Positions 26,428-35,359 of a stretch of DNA of 38,554 nt are shown piece after piece. Origin of the DNA: Rhizobiaceae bacterium (GTDB lineage: Bacteria; Pseudomonadota; Alphaproteobacteria; Rhizobiales; Rhizobiaceae); NCBI GenBank assembly GCA_020628775.1, contig JAHDEP010000002.1:1-38554 (forward strand), read 5' to 3'. The position numbers were made by a program, and so were the translations under genes. Below the pieces are notes generated by a model. It ran no database searches, was not told the DNA's origin, and saw only the letters and a list, made by a program, of their open reading frames with translations. Within the stretch, counting starts at the first letter, position 1. Every line of letters starts with the position of its first letter.

Positions 26428-27774
26428 ATGCCAGTGATAGATCACGATAATGATCTTCAAAGCTGGGGGCGGGTTGAGCGGTTAAAGCGCACGATCATCC
26501 AAAGCGAAGCACTAAGAGGATCCAATGTTCAGGTTTTGCCGTTTGGCAATGGACGGTCATATGGGGATTCCTGCCATAGTGATAATGGCGTTTTGCTCAA
26601 CACGAGAACTAACGCGCAAATCCATAGTTTTGATCCACAAAGCGGTGTTTTAAATGCTGACGCTGGGGTGTTGCTTGTTGATGTGCTTCGCCATGTCATA
26701 CCGCACGGTTTCTTTTTAGAAGTTACGCCTGGAACATCATATATTACGCTGGGTGGCGCGATCGCCAATGATGTTCACGGCAAGAACCATCACGTGAAAG
26801 GCACATTTGGTCATTGTGTTCAATCATTTACGTTGATCAGGTCAGATATTGATTCAGCTGTGATGTGTTCGCGCGAAGAAAATTCTGAACTTTTTGCAGC
26901 GACGATCGGCGGCATGGGATTAACCGGGCTGATTACGCATGTCACAATGAAGTTGATGAAAGTGGCATCACCTGACATTGAGCAAAAGTCGATTCGATTC
27001 AACAATTTGGATCAGTATTTTGATATTTGCGATGAAATTGATAATCAACATGAATACTCAGTTGCATGGATTGATCAATTAACATCGGGTGCGAATTTCG
27101 GCCGTGGTGTATTAATGGCAGGTGATCATGCGCACGCGGGGAAGGGTGAAAACTCATTACCTAAATCAGCGCCCAAACCGGCAAAGCTATCGGTACCTTT
27201 TACGCCGCCAATAAACTTGATCAATAAATTGAGCTTAACAGCATTTAACGCAGCTTATTTTCATAAAGCAAAAGCTGGCACACATCATAGCATTGTGCCT
27301 TGGCAGGGATATTTTTATCCGCTTGACGCAATAAAAGGTTGGAACAAATTATATGGCCCAAAGGGTCTGTTCCAACATCAGTCGGTTTATCCATTATCGG
27401 GTGGGCGTGAAACTACTATTTTATTACTCGAGTGCGCAAAGCGTCATAATCATGCATCGTTTCTAACTGTGTTAAAGCGTTTTGGCGCAATGAAATCGTC
27501 TGGCATTTTCTCGTTTCCGCGAGAAGGGTTTACGCTGACACTAGATTTTGCCAATCAAGGCGAGCGAACGCTCAAATTTTTGCGCGAACTTGATGAAATT
27601 ACGATGGCCGCCGGGGGTGCTGTTAATCCCTATAAAGATCAGCGCATGGCGCCGGATGTTTTCGAGGCTTCTTTTCCGGCATGGCGGGATTTGGAAAAGC
27701 ATCGAGATCCAAAATTCATGTCTAATTTTTGGCAACGAACCGCTATGCAATTGAACACAAGCGTTTCAAAATGA
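26428..27774 (+). CDS. DprE1-like FAD-dependent oxidase
   Basis: 448 residues of the VAO/PCMH flavoprotein fold, similar to DprE1 (decaprenylphosphoryl-ribose 2'-oxidase). Motifs: PFGNGRSYGD (38-47), GGAIANDVHGKNHH (109-122), GGMGLTG (161-167) and YSVAWID. The active-site lysine is probably Lys403 in YKDQRM. The cysteine that benzothiazinones attack in the mycobacterial enzyme corresponds to Thr371 in GFTLTLDFA, so the protein should not be trapped that way. It would oxidise the 2-hydroxyl of a polyprenyl-phospho-pentose. It follows the HAD-UbiA gene by one base, and its stop overlaps the small ORF at 27771 (ATGA). Confidence 0.88.
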   Translation: MPVIDHDNDLQSWGRVERLKRTIIQSEALRGSNVQVLPFGNGRSYGDSCHSDNGVLLNTRTNAQIHSFDPQSGVLNADAGVLLVDVLRHVIPHGFFLEVTPGTSYITLGGAIANDVHGKNHHVKGTFGHCVQSFTLIRSDIDSAVMCSREENSELFAATIGGMGLTGLITHVTMKLMKVASPDIEQKSIRFNNLDQYFDICDEIDNQHEYSVAWIDQLTSGANFGRGVLMAGDHAHAGKGENSLPKSAPKPAKLSVPFTPPINLINKLSLTAFNAAYFHKAKAGTHHSIVPWQGYFYPLDAIKGWNKLYGPKGLFQHQSVYPLSGGRETTILLLECAKRHNHASFLTVLKRFGAMKSSGIFSFPREGFTLTLDFANQGERTLKFLRELDEITMAAGGAVNPYKDQRMAPDVFEASFPAWRDLEKHRDPKFMSNFWQRTAMQLNTSVSK

Positions 27775-27872
27775 AACTAGATACAATTTTAGATAAATTG
27801 TACGACGCTGCTGAACGTGAATTTCATTTATTCTTGCTAAACAAGATCCAGAACGAAAATTCTGGGACGTAA
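27771..27872 (+). CDS. Possible 33-residue small protein inside the pentose-lipid operon
   Basis: An ORF too short for the ORF track: it starts with an ATG that overlaps the oxidase stop as ATGA and ends with TAA two bases before the next gene, so it fills the gap exactly. The product begins MKLDTILDKLYDAAER and ends NKIQNENSGT. It would be an amphipathic helix with acidic, basic and aromatic residues and no membrane segment. It may be a real small protein, or a leader that couples translation of the oxidase to that of the transporter. The DNA also contains two perfect inverted repeats (ACAATTT-TAGAT-AAATTGT at 27783-27801; CCAGAA-CGAAAA-TTCTGG at 27848-27865), so an RNA role is an alternative. 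Confidence 0.45.
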   Translation: MKLDTILDKLYDAAEREFHLFLLNKIQNENSGT

Positions 27873-27874
27873 AA

Positions 27875-28324
27875 ATGAAGTTTATTTGGTTTATTTTATT
27901 CACGGTTCTGACCAATGCCGCTGCGCAGCTCATGCTCAAGCAGGGTATGACAATGGTTGGTCCGCTGAATATCACTGCGGAAAACGCGATTATCCGTGTC
28001 TTTCAAATCCTTTTCCAACCGTGGGTGTTTGCGGGACTTGTGGTCTTCGTCATTTCAATGGTGTCGCATTTATTTGTGCTGACCAAAGTTGAATTGTCAT
28101 TCGCTTATCCATTTATTTCGCTAGCATTTGTGACGGTTACTGTGTTCGCTGTTGTGTTCTTCGGGGAAGAAATCAACCAATGGCGCATCCTTGGCATTGC
28201 GCTGATATGCCTTGGAACATTTTTCGTCGCCAAATCAGATACATCACAAAAACAAGCCCTCGCGTCAGAGGTGATTGAAGAACAACAAATTGGGTTAAAC
28301 CCAGATACTGCAGGAAGGTCGTAA
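27875..28324 (+). CDS. Half-size DMT/EamA transporter (ArnE/F-like flippase candidate)
   Basis: 149 residues with four predicted membrane helices, a single EamA/SMR-type repeat: FTVLTNAAAQLMLKQG in helix 1, KVELSFAYPFISLAFV in helix 3 and FFGEEINQWRILGIALICLGTFFVA at the end. It looks like ArnE/ArnF, which flip undecaprenyl-phospho-aminoarabinose, and must act as a homodimer. In this operon a lipid-linked pentose is the natural cargo (inference). A soluble tail of about 25 residues follows the last helix. GGGA about eight bases upstream of the ATG is a plausible ribosome-binding site. The SDR gene follows after two bases. Confidence 0.85.
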   Translation: MKFIWFILFTVLTNAAAQLMLKQGMTMVGPLNITAENAIIRVFQILFQPWVFAGLVVFVISMVSHLFVLTKVELSFAYPFISLAFVTVTVFAVVFFGEEINQWRILGIALICLGTFFVAKSDTSQKQALASEVIEEQQIGLNPDTAGRS

Positions 28325-28326
28325 TT

Positions 28327-29337
28327 ATGAAGCATATCATTTTTGGTGGGGATGGCTTTGTAGGCTCACATTTGGCCCCAAAACTATTAGATGACGGGCA
28401 AGAAGTTGTTGTTGTTGATGTTAAAAACAGCGGACACAAACATTATGGCGATGTGCAGTTTGTTCAATTGGACATCACGCAAGAAGATCAGTTTTCAAAA
28501 CTAGATATTTCTGCTGATGACGTGGTTTACAACATGGCGGCAACGATGTTGTCACCATTGCAGATCCGCTCAAAACGTTATGATTTCTTCTGGCCAGTTA
28601 ATTTCCATGGTGCAGGAAACATCATGAAATCGATGGATAAAGCTGGCGCATCGAAATTTGTGCAGTTCACAACTGATATGGTCTACGGCCACACAGTTGT
28701 AAGCCCTCAAACGGAAGATCACCCAATTGCACCGCTTGGTGAATATGGTGCATCAAAATGGGCAACTGAGCAGGCATGTCACGATTGGCGTGAGAAGGGC
28801 ATGGATATTTCAATTTTCCGTCCTCGCCTTATTATCGGGCCTGGTCGCTTGGGTATTCTTGAAAAGCTATTTAAGTTGATTGATCTAAACCTACCGGTAC
28901 CAATGATTGGTTCAGGTAAGGCGCCTTACCAATTTATTTCTGTCTACGATTGCGCTGAAGCTGCGCGCTTGGCGTGGAAAGCTGATTTCCCAAATGATGC
29001 TTATAATCTTGGGTCTTCAAACCCGCCATCTGTGCGTCAATTGCTCGGTGGATTGATCAAACATGCAGAATCAAAATCGTTCCTGGTCCCAACACCAGGG
29101 TTTGCGGTGAAGAAGACGCTTGCTTTGCTCGATCTAATGAACATGCCGATCATGGATCCAGAGCAATATTTGATTGCCGATGAGATGTGCGTTCGCGAGA
29201 CCGGTCGTGCGCAAAAAGACATGGGGTTTGTGCCTCAATATAATGACATGGACATGCTCATTGCTGCTTACGATGAATATCGTGGCAACATTGCTAACGC
29301 ATCTTCACAAAAATTAAACGCAGTTCCTGCTGAATAA
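28327..29337 (+). CDS. Extended SDR, NAD-dependent epimerase/dehydratase
   Basis: 336-residue extended short-chain dehydrogenase: N-terminal GGDGFVG nucleotide motif (7-13), the aspartate of VVVVDVK for NAD specificity, a catalytic Thr/Ser in FTTDMVYG and YGASK with Tyr140 and Lys144. The size and RPRLIIGPG segment are those of nucleotide-sugar epimerases, not of the short classical SDR DprE2. In this setting it could reduce the 2-keto-pentosyl lipid made by the oxidase, or epimerise or otherwise alter a sugar. It starts two bases after the transporter gene and is followed by the aminotransferase gene after 31 bases. Confidence 0.87.
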   Translation: MKHIIFGGDGFVGSHLAPKLLDDGQEVVVVDVKNSGHKHYGDVQFVQLDITQEDQFSKLDISADDVVYNMAATMLSPLQIRSKRYDFFWPVNFHGAGNIMKSMDKAGASKFVQFTTDMVYGHTVVSPQTEDHPIAPLGEYGASKWATEQACHDWREKGMDISIFRPRLIIGPGRLGILEKLFKLIDLNLPVPMIGSGKAPYQFISVYDCAEAARLAWKADFPNDAYNLGSSNPPSVRQLLGGLIKHAESKSFLVPTPGFAVKKTLALLDLMNMPIMDPEQYLIADEMCVRETGRAQKDMGFVPQYNDMDMLIAAYDEYRGNIANASSQKLNAVPAE

Positions 29338-29368
29338 TAGCTAGCTGAATATTAGATTGGAAACGAGT

Positions 29369-30829
29369 ATGTTAAACGCAGTTAAAAAAGAAGTATCAGC
29401 AGAGATGGAATTTGCGCCTTTGGATATCAAAGTAAAACGTCCAAACCTTTTAACGGTTGATGATGCGAAAGATATGGGCCTTGCCGAGATGACGGAGCTT
29501 TTTAAAGATCACGTTAATCCAGGTCAGTTGCACTTCATGAAGTTGCTTGGTTTTCACAAAGTGAAAATTGAAAGCGCTGAAGGCATGGTATATCGCGATC
29601 AAGATGGTCGTGAAATCCTAGATTTCTTCGGTGGCTTTGGTTCGCTCGCATTTGGTCATAACCATCCACGTATTCTTGATGCGCGCAAAACCTTCCAGGA
29701 CGAAAAACGTCATGAAATTGCGATGGCATTTTTGTCTCAATATAATGCTGCACTTGCCAAGAACCTGGCTGAAATTGCACCAGGTGATCTTAACATGGTG
29801 TTCTTGGGTTCATCCGGCTCTGAAGCAATGGAAGCTGCGGTAAAAGTTGCAGAACGTGCTGCTGGTCCTAAGAAATCAAAGATCGTTTATGCAGAAAACT
29901 CATTCCACGGCAAAACCAAAGGTGTTTTGTCTGTGACAGACTCGCCGCTTTATAAAGGTGAGTTTAAGTTGGTTGAAAACACTGTTCGTGTGCCGTTTGC
30001 AGATATTGATGCGATCAAAAACGCATTTGAAAGCGATCCTGAGATTGGCGTGATTGTGCTTGAAACCATCCAAGGTGGTGGCGGTATCATCAAAGCTGAG
30101 CCTAAATTCTGGCAAGAACTTCGTGCTTTGTGTGACAAACACAATGTGCTTTGGGTAGCCGATGAAGTGCAGTGCGGCATGGGTCGTTCAGGTCAATTCT
30201 TTGCCTTTGAATACGCAGATGTTGTTCCAGATGTGACGGCGCTTGCAAAATCTTTAGGTGGCGGTAAATGCGCTATGGCTGCAATGATTGCGACCACAGA
30301 TGTTTATATGAAAGCATATGGTACGCCAAAAACAGCGTTGATCCACGGTCAAGCGACATTTGGTGGTATCGGTGAAGCTTGTGTGACCTCAATTGAAGGT
30401 TTGAACATTCTTTATGATGAAAACCTGATTGAGAATTCGGCACAGACAGGTGCGTATTTGTTGCAACGCCTTGAGGCGCTTCAAGAGAAATATCCAAAAC
30501 TGATCAAAGATGTTCGCGGGCAAGGGCTGATGGTTGGTCTTGAATTCCACGACTTTAGCCAGACATTGCCAATGGTTCTGCGTCCGGTGGTATCAGTGCT
30601 GGATGAAAAGCTGAAAGGTTCGCTTTCAGGGTTTATCGGATCGCTTATGCTGCGTGATTATGATGTGTTGGTTGCGTTCACTGAATATAACCGCAATGTC
30701 ATTCGTCTTGAGCCGCCACTCATTTGTGAGAAGCGCCACGTTGATCAATTCATCTCAGCGCTGGATGATCTGCTGGGTCGCGGTATTGTTCGCATTGTGA
30801 AAGACTTTGTTGCAAGCCAGGTGAAATAG
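29369..30829 (+). CDS. Class III PLP aminotransferase in the pentose-lipid operon
   Basis: 486 residues, fold-type I class III aminotransferase (ornithine/acetylornithine type). Motifs: GGFGSLAFGHNHP, LGSSGSEAMEAAVK for the PLP phosphate, SFHGKTKG, VADEVQCGMGRSG with the PLP-ring aspartate, and the Schiff-base lysine in ALAKSLGGGK. The N-terminal 45 residues (…MTELFKDHVNPGQLHFMK…) precede the usual core. The ATG at 29369 has GGA seven bases upstream; the track TTG at 29357 lacks one. The substrate is unknown; HpnO of hopanoid synthesis is a class III enzyme acting on a pentose-derived lipid, a possible analogy. Last gene of the operon, convergent with the GT-C-like gene. Confidence 0.87.
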   Translation: MLNAVKKEVSAEMEFAPLDIKVKRPNLLTVDDAKDMGLAEMTELFKDHVNPGQLHFMKLLGFHKVKIESAEGMVYRDQDGREILDFFGGFGSLAFGHNHPRILDARKTFQDEKRHEIAMAFLSQYNAALAKNLAEIAPGDLNMVFLGSSGSEAMEAAVKVAERAAGPKKSKIVYAENSFHGKTKGVLSVTDSPLYKGEFKLVENTVRVPFADIDAIKNAFESDPEIGVIVLETIQGGGGIIKAEPKFWQELRALCDKHNVLWVADEVQCGMGRSGQFFAFEYADVVPDVTALAKSLGGGKCAMAAMIATTDVYMKAYGTPKTALIHGQATFGGIGEACVTSIEGLNILYDENLIENSAQTGAYLLQRLEALQEKYPKLIKDVRGQGLMVGLEFHDFSQTLPMVLRPVVSVLDEKLKGSLSGFIGSLMLRDYDVLVAFTEYNRNVIRLEPPLICEKRHVDQFISALDDLLGRGIVRIVKDFVASQVK

Positions 30830-30850
30830 CACCTTAGCGAACCAAAACGA

Positions 30851-32626
30851 TTAATTTTGAGTTGTAGCGTCCTCTGCAGGTTCTGCCGGGGGCGCTTTTT
30901 TGATGAAGGCATCATAACAATCATTTAAGCGAATGCGTTTGTGATTGATATCAATTGCGTCTTTGTAGATCTGATAAATCTCATCAACAGTGAAGAGGAT
31001 GGGGCAGGTGGGTCGCAAAATAATGTCTGCGTTCTGAACGGAGTTTGAAACCTTTTCGCTCATCTCTCCAAGCGTTCTACCGGAATCAGCGCCAATTTGA
31101 ACGTGTAGAGGCGCGTTTCTATTCATCAAGAAAGGGAACGGGTTGGTGAAATCAATCGTGAAGATCGTTTCAAATTTTACGTTATTCTCAGCCTCATATT
31201 GATAAATTGAATCGATGGCCTCATCCATGAGGTGATACCACAGGATTTGGAAGTCAGGTTCTGAGAAGATGATTGAGCTTGGCAGCACTTCGCTCTTGGA
31301 TAAATTACCTAGTTGCCATTTGCCCTTGGTGTAAAACTCTTTCATTGGTTCTATGCGTTCAAGGAAAATATCTTTCGCCGATACATTGCCCAATATTCCC
31401 AGATTTTTATGCTCTAAGCTGTCATATGTCGGCGCAACGGCAATGGTTCTAAGCCCTTTGTGGGTCAATTTAGTAAAGGTTGGCAGCACGGTCGCCATGG
31501 CCAAAACGATGATGAATAAGTTTGGCAAACGCTCAGGAGATGCGCGGAAATATAAGATCATTAATATGACAGGCCATAACATGATAAAGGCCTGCGAACC
31601 GGTATTTTGCGTCTCATAAAATATGCCAGCGAGTAAAACAAAGCCTAGGGCAAAATAATCGTGGCTGACGAGATCTGTAAACTTGTGCCAATAAGGTTTG
31701 AACACGGGTGTTGGTTCTGCTCGGTTTCGTGCACCAAAAATATCGGTGAAGAAGAGCGCTAAAATGAGCAAGCCGCAGGCAAATACGACATCCATTCTTT
31801 GCGAGAACACAGTCAGGAATTTGGGCAGCAACACAGATTGGTTAGATTGCGCAAGATCCCAAATGCTTTGTAGATAGCTTGAAATGATCCCTGTTTGAAA
31901 CTCAAGCCCAACCAATGCTGCGGCAAATAACACGAGTGAGGCAACAAGCGCGAAAAAGCCCACTAGTCCTGAAAGAAAGCCAAAGCCAACAATGATTAAA
32001 GCCGCTGCGAATGCGGTGATTTTGCCCAGGATAAGCGCGATCCCGCATAAAGCTAGCAGCAATGCTTGCACAAAGGGGTTTCGAATAAAAAACACGCTTG
32101 CTGTTGTGACATAAAGTAATATCGCACCGTGGCGGTTATAATGCCCAAAACCATCAACACCGGGGAAGGGGAAGAAATCAACGGTGCCAAAAGGAAACGC
32201 TGCAAAGACTAAAAATGGTAGCAGCAGTCCAAGTGCTAGGCGCAGCGACCGGCGCGAGACCATCCAGCAGACAATCAGCATCATTGGCGCTGTGATTAAA
32301 AGTTGCGACCAGTGAATGATGAGAACCGGATGTCCGTTTGGAAAATAGTTATGCAGTAAAGTTGCAAGCCAATAATTGAGCGGGCCTACCGGGGTGTTAA
32401 AATCAACTGAAGGCAATTGACCAAGATTGATGCGATGAATGGCATCGAAGTAAATATTGGTATCCCAATACATTGGACCAATCGGAACAGCGAATTGCTG
32501 TGTGAGCACAAAGGCCATGCCAGCGATCGAAGCTGCGAAGATGATCAAAATGATCAGCATATTTAATAATAATGGCGATTGAGATCGCACGGGATCAAAT
32601 GAATCATTCGCTGTTAGAAGTTTCAT
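30851..32626 (-). CDS. Polytopic membrane protein, GT-C-type glycosyltransferase candidate
   Basis: 591 residues: about ten to eleven membrane helices (residues 20-410) followed by a soluble periplasmic-type domain of about 175 residues. The first outside loop reads YWDTNIYFDAIHRINLGQLP and then NTPVGPLNYW, the layout of GT-C enzymes (ArnT, PMT, GT39/GT83, arabinosyltransferases), with a catalytic acidic residue soon after helix 1 and a later P-x-GPL pattern. Such enzymes use polyprenyl-phospho-sugars as donors, which fits the convergent operon 21 bases away. The family is not certain. I take the ATG at 32626, with GGA seven bases upstream; the track start at 32638 is a TTG. Confidence 0.72.
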   Translation of the reverse strand: MKLLTANDSFDPVRSQSPLLLNMLIILIIFAASIAGMAFVLTQQFAVPIGPMYWDTNIYFDAIHRINLGQLPSVDFNTPVGPLNYWLATLLHNYFPNGHPVLIIHWSQLLITAPMMLIVCWMVSRRSLRLALGLLLPFLVFAAFPFGTVDFFPFPGVDGFGHYNRHGAILLYVTTASVFFIRNPFVQALLLALCGIALILGKITAFAAALIIVGFGFLSGLVGFFALVASLVLFAAALVGLEFQTGIISSYLQSIWDLAQSNQSVLLPKFLTVFSQRMDVVFACGLLILALFFTDIFGARNRAEPTPVFKPYWHKFTDLVSHDYFALGFVLLAGIFYETQNTGSQAFIMLWPVILMILYFRASPERLPNLFIIVLAMATVLPTFTKLTHKGLRTIAVAPTYDSLEHKNLGILGNVSAKDIFLERIEPMKEFYTKGKWQLGNLSKSEVLPSSIIFSEPDFQILWYHLMDEAIDSIYQYEAENNVKFETIFTIDFTNPFPFLMNRNAPLHVQIGADSGRTLGEMSEKVSNSVQNADIILRPTCPILFTVDEIYQIYKDAIDINHKRIRLNDCYDAFIKKAPPAEPAEDATTQN

Positions 32627-32716
32627 TTCTAAGTCCAAACACCATTAATAGATTTATATTTATATACCGCGAACGAGATCGTATTCGATTTACAACTAAA
32701 GAAAAACCCCTATACG

Positions 32717-32745
32717 AAAAAACCCCGGTATTGCTACCGGGGTTT
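32717..32745 (-). terminator. Rho-independent terminator after glnA
   Basis: On the minus strand a 10-bp perfect stem (AACCCCGGTA / TACCGGGGTT) with a GCAA loop is followed by a T-run. It starts about 24 bases after the glnA stop. The plus-strand tail (TTTC) is weak, so it works mainly for glnA. Confidence 0.93.
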
Positions 32746-32768
32746 CTAAACTGAGCTAAACTGCGAAA

Positions 32769-34178
32769 TTATGCAGAATAGTACATGTCAAACTCAACAG
32801 GGTGAGGTGTGTGCTCAAGACGGATAACTTCTTCCATCTTCAACTCGATGTAAGCATCGATTTGATCATCATCAAATACACCACCAGCTGTTAGGAACTT
32901 ACGATCTTTGTTAAGTGCTTCTAGAGCTTCACGCAATGAACCACAAACTGTTGGGATCTTTTTAAGTTCTTTAGCCGGAAGATCGTAAAGATCTTTATCC
33001 ATTGGCTTACCTGGGTGAATTTTGTTTTTGATGCCGTCAAGACCAGCCATAAGCATTGCAGCAAATGCAAGATATGGGTTAGCCATTGGATCAGGGAAAC
33101 GAACTTCTACGCGTTTTGATTTTGGTGAAGAACCAAATGGGATACGACAAGAAGCAGAACGGTTACGTGCAGAATATGCAAGTAGAACTGGAGCTTCGTA
33201 GCCAGGAACCAAACGCTTGTATGAGTTTGTTGATGGGTTTGTGAAAGCGTTAAGCGCTTTAGCGTGCTTAATGATACCACCAATGTAGAACAAGCAGTTC
33301 TCAGAAAGACCAGCATACTCATCACCAGCAAATGTTGGCTTACCGTCTTTCCAGATTGACTGGTGAACGTGCATGCCTGTGCCGTTATCGCCATAAACTG
33401 GCTTAGGCATAAATGTAGCTGTTTTACCGTATGCATTTGCAACTTGCTGAACAACGTATTTGTAGATTTGAACTTTATCAGCGTTGATTGTCATTTCATC
33501 GAACATCACACCGAGTTCGTGCTGAGCTGCAGCCACTTCGTGGTGGTGCTTTTCAACTTTAACACCCATTTCTTTCATCACTGTCAGCATTTCAGAACGC
33601 ATGTCTTGCTCTGAATCTACTGGCGGTACTGGGAAGTAACCACCTTTAGTGCGTGGACGGTGGCCAAGGTTACCAGTCTCGTAGTCTGTACCAGTGTTAG
33701 TTGGCAATTCGGTCGAATCTAGTTTGAAACTGGTGTCATATGGGTCTGATGTAAATTTAACATCGTCAAATACGAAGAACTCAGGCTCTGGACCAACATA
33801 GATTGTGTCGCCAACGCCAGAAGCTTGCATGTATGCTTCAGCTTTTTTAGCAATTGAACGTGGGTCACGGTTGTAACCTTCACCAGTCACAGGATCCAAA
33901 ATGTCACAAGTGATGGCAAGAGTTGATTGAGCGAAGAATGGGTCAACATGACATGTTGAACAATCAGGCATCATAACCATGTCTGATTCATTGATTGCTT
34001 TCCAGCCTTCAATTGATGAACCATCAAACATGACGCCATCTGCGAACATGTCTTCATCAACGACGCTAACGTCCATTGTTACATGCTGCATTTTACCGCG
34101 TGGATCTGAAAAACGCAGATCAACGAACTTGATGTCTTCTTCTTTAATTTGCTTCAGAATGTCTTTAGCAGTCGTCAT
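32769..34178 (-). CDS. glnA: Glutamine synthetase, type I
   Basis: Type I-beta glutamine synthetase of 469 residues: joins ammonia and glutamate at the expense of ATP. Visible are the N-terminal beta-grasp part ([15 protein letters not shown], with the D50-type latch), [10 protein letters not shown], the catalytic [21 protein letters not shown], and the adenylylation tyrosine Tyr398 in [10 protein letters not shown], so activity control by GlnE is expected. Codon choice is noticeably different from neighbours, with many GTT, GCA and ACC-type codons, as expected for a strongly expressed gene. It follows glnB by 71 bases and shares its promoter. Confidence 0.98.
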   Translation of the reverse strand: MTTAKDILKQIKEEDIKFVDLRFSDPRGKMQHVTMDVSVVDEDMFADGVMFDGSSIEGWKAINESDMVMMPDCSTCHVDPFFAQSTLAITCDILDPVTGEGYNRDPRSIAKKAEAYMQASGVGDTIYVGPEPEFFVFDDVKFTSDPYDTSFKLDSTELPTNTGTDYETGNLGHRPRTKGGYFPVPPVDSEQDMRSEMLTVMKEMGVKVEKHHHEVAAAQHELGVMFDEMTINADKVQIYKYVVQQVANAYGKTATFMPKPVYGDNGTGMHVHQSIWKDGKPTFAGDEYAGLSENCLFYIGGIIKHAKALNAFTNPSTNSYKRLVPGYEAPVLLAYSARNRSASCRIPFGSSPKSKRVEVRFPDPMANPYLAFAAMLMAGLDGIKNKIHPGKPMDKDLYDLPAKELKKIPTVCGSLREALEALNKDRKFLTAGGVFDDDQIDAYIELKMEEVIRLEHTPHPVEFDMYYSA

Positions 34179-34249
34179 TATGTAATTCCCTAAAGTTAGT
34201 GATGACGAAAATTTGGCCGCAGGATAGCGACCCGTGATTTTTTTATTGC

Positions 34250-34636
<387 letters not shown>

Positions 34637-34650
34637 TCATTTTTTTACTA

Positions 34651-34667
34651 AGCACATGCCGTGCCAA
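34651..34667 (-). promoter_or_regulatory. Sigma-54 (RpoN) promoter for glnBA
   Basis: On the minus strand TTGGCACGGCATGTGCT matches the -24/-12 consensus (TGGCACG-N4-TTGCW) with one mismatch in the -12 block, and the invariant GG and GC are separated by the required ten bases. Transcription would start about 50 bases before the glnB ATG. This matches known nitrogen control of glnBA in rhizobia and relatives. Confidence 0.72.
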
Positions 34668-34709
34668 ATTAGTAGACAAAACTAATAAATTTTCAAAAAT
34701 CAGCAAAAA

Positions 34710-34726
34710 TACATCAAAATGGTGAT
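34710..34726 (-). promoter_or_regulatory. NtrC-like binding site upstream of the glnB promoter
   Basis: TACATCAAAATGGTGAT agrees at 13 of 17 positions with the enteric/rhizobial NtrC pattern TGCACC-AAAAT-GGTGCA type. It lies about 45-60 bases upstream of the -24 element, a fitting place for an enhancer-binding protein. The outer bases do not match, so this is a weak call. Confidence 0.4.
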
Positions 34727-34910
34727 TTTTTCTGTTCAAACTCTCAAAAACGAATCGATTTGTTCGTCAATTATGCCTCTTTGGATGAAATAGGCCCCCG
34801 TTATGTGCATCTTTAAAAATTACCGACCTGTATGAAATGATTAAATTTTATGCAAAAGACTAAAAAATAGACAAAGTAAGATTTTTGCTGACTAAAAAAG
34901 TGCTCAATAC
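34727..34910. other. Rest of the glnB upstream gap, AT-rich, no gene seen
   Basis: The whole gap between glnB and the VOC gene is 322 bases. Apart from the palindrome, the promoter and the NtrC-like site, I see an inverted repeat AAAAATCA/TGATTTTT around 34695-34730 and AT-rich sequence. No terminator is evident after the VOC gene, and there is no useful open frame. Confidence 0.5.
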
Positions 34911-35357
34911 TTAGCCATTCATCATGTCGTTGAAACGCTTCACAATTTCATTTGATGAAACATCTTCGACATTTGTTGCGACGTGCCAGATATGTCCGAA
35001 CGGATCGCGGATCTTTGCAGACTTATCGCCATGGAACTGAAGTTTTAATGGGGCTAACACTTCGCAACCGGCCTGTTGCAGTTTGGGCAGTAAAGTATCT
35101 ACGTCATCGACATATATATTTAATGACACAGGCGTGCCGCCAATTGAGATCGGTGAGTTAATCCCTGAATCCGGAAATTCATCACTGAGCATAAGGCGGC
35201 AATCCCCAATGAGGATTTCGCAATGCATAATGACCCCGTCGGGACCTGCTAATCTGAAATCTTCTTCTGCGCCGAAATACTCTTTGTAAAAAGCAACGGC
35301 TCTGTCCGCATTTCTGCAAACAAGATATGAGGAGACTTTATTATACCCTTTGCGCAT
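34911..35357 (-). CDS. VOC-superfamily (glyoxalase/PhnB-like) protein
   Basis: 148 residues with the paired beta-alpha-beta-beta-beta modules of the vicinal oxygen chelate fold: SSYLVCRNADRAVAFYKEYFGA at the start and VSLNIYVDDVDTLLPKLQQAGCEV in the second half, then RDPFGHIWHVATN. This is the PhnB/3-demethylubiquinone-type branch; most members are uncharacterised. The metal ligands are only partly evident (His in MHCEI, Glu, and the WHVAT histidine). It starts two bases after the uvrA stop, so it is cotranscribed and perhaps SOS-induced with it. Confidence 0.88.
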   Translation of the reverse strand: MRKGYNKVSSYLVCRNADRAVAFYKEYFGAEEDFRLAGPDGVIMHCEILIGDCRLMLSDEFPDSGINSPISIGGTPVSLNIYVDDVDTLLPKLQQAGCEVLAPLKLQFHGDKSAKIRDPFGHIWHVATNVEDVSSNEIVKRFNDMMNG

Positions 35358-35359
35358 GC

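Noticed and set aside
27783-27865. Inverted repeats in the operon gap as a terminator
   Set aside because: No T-run follows, and the gap carries a precisely fitting small ORF and downstream operon genes.
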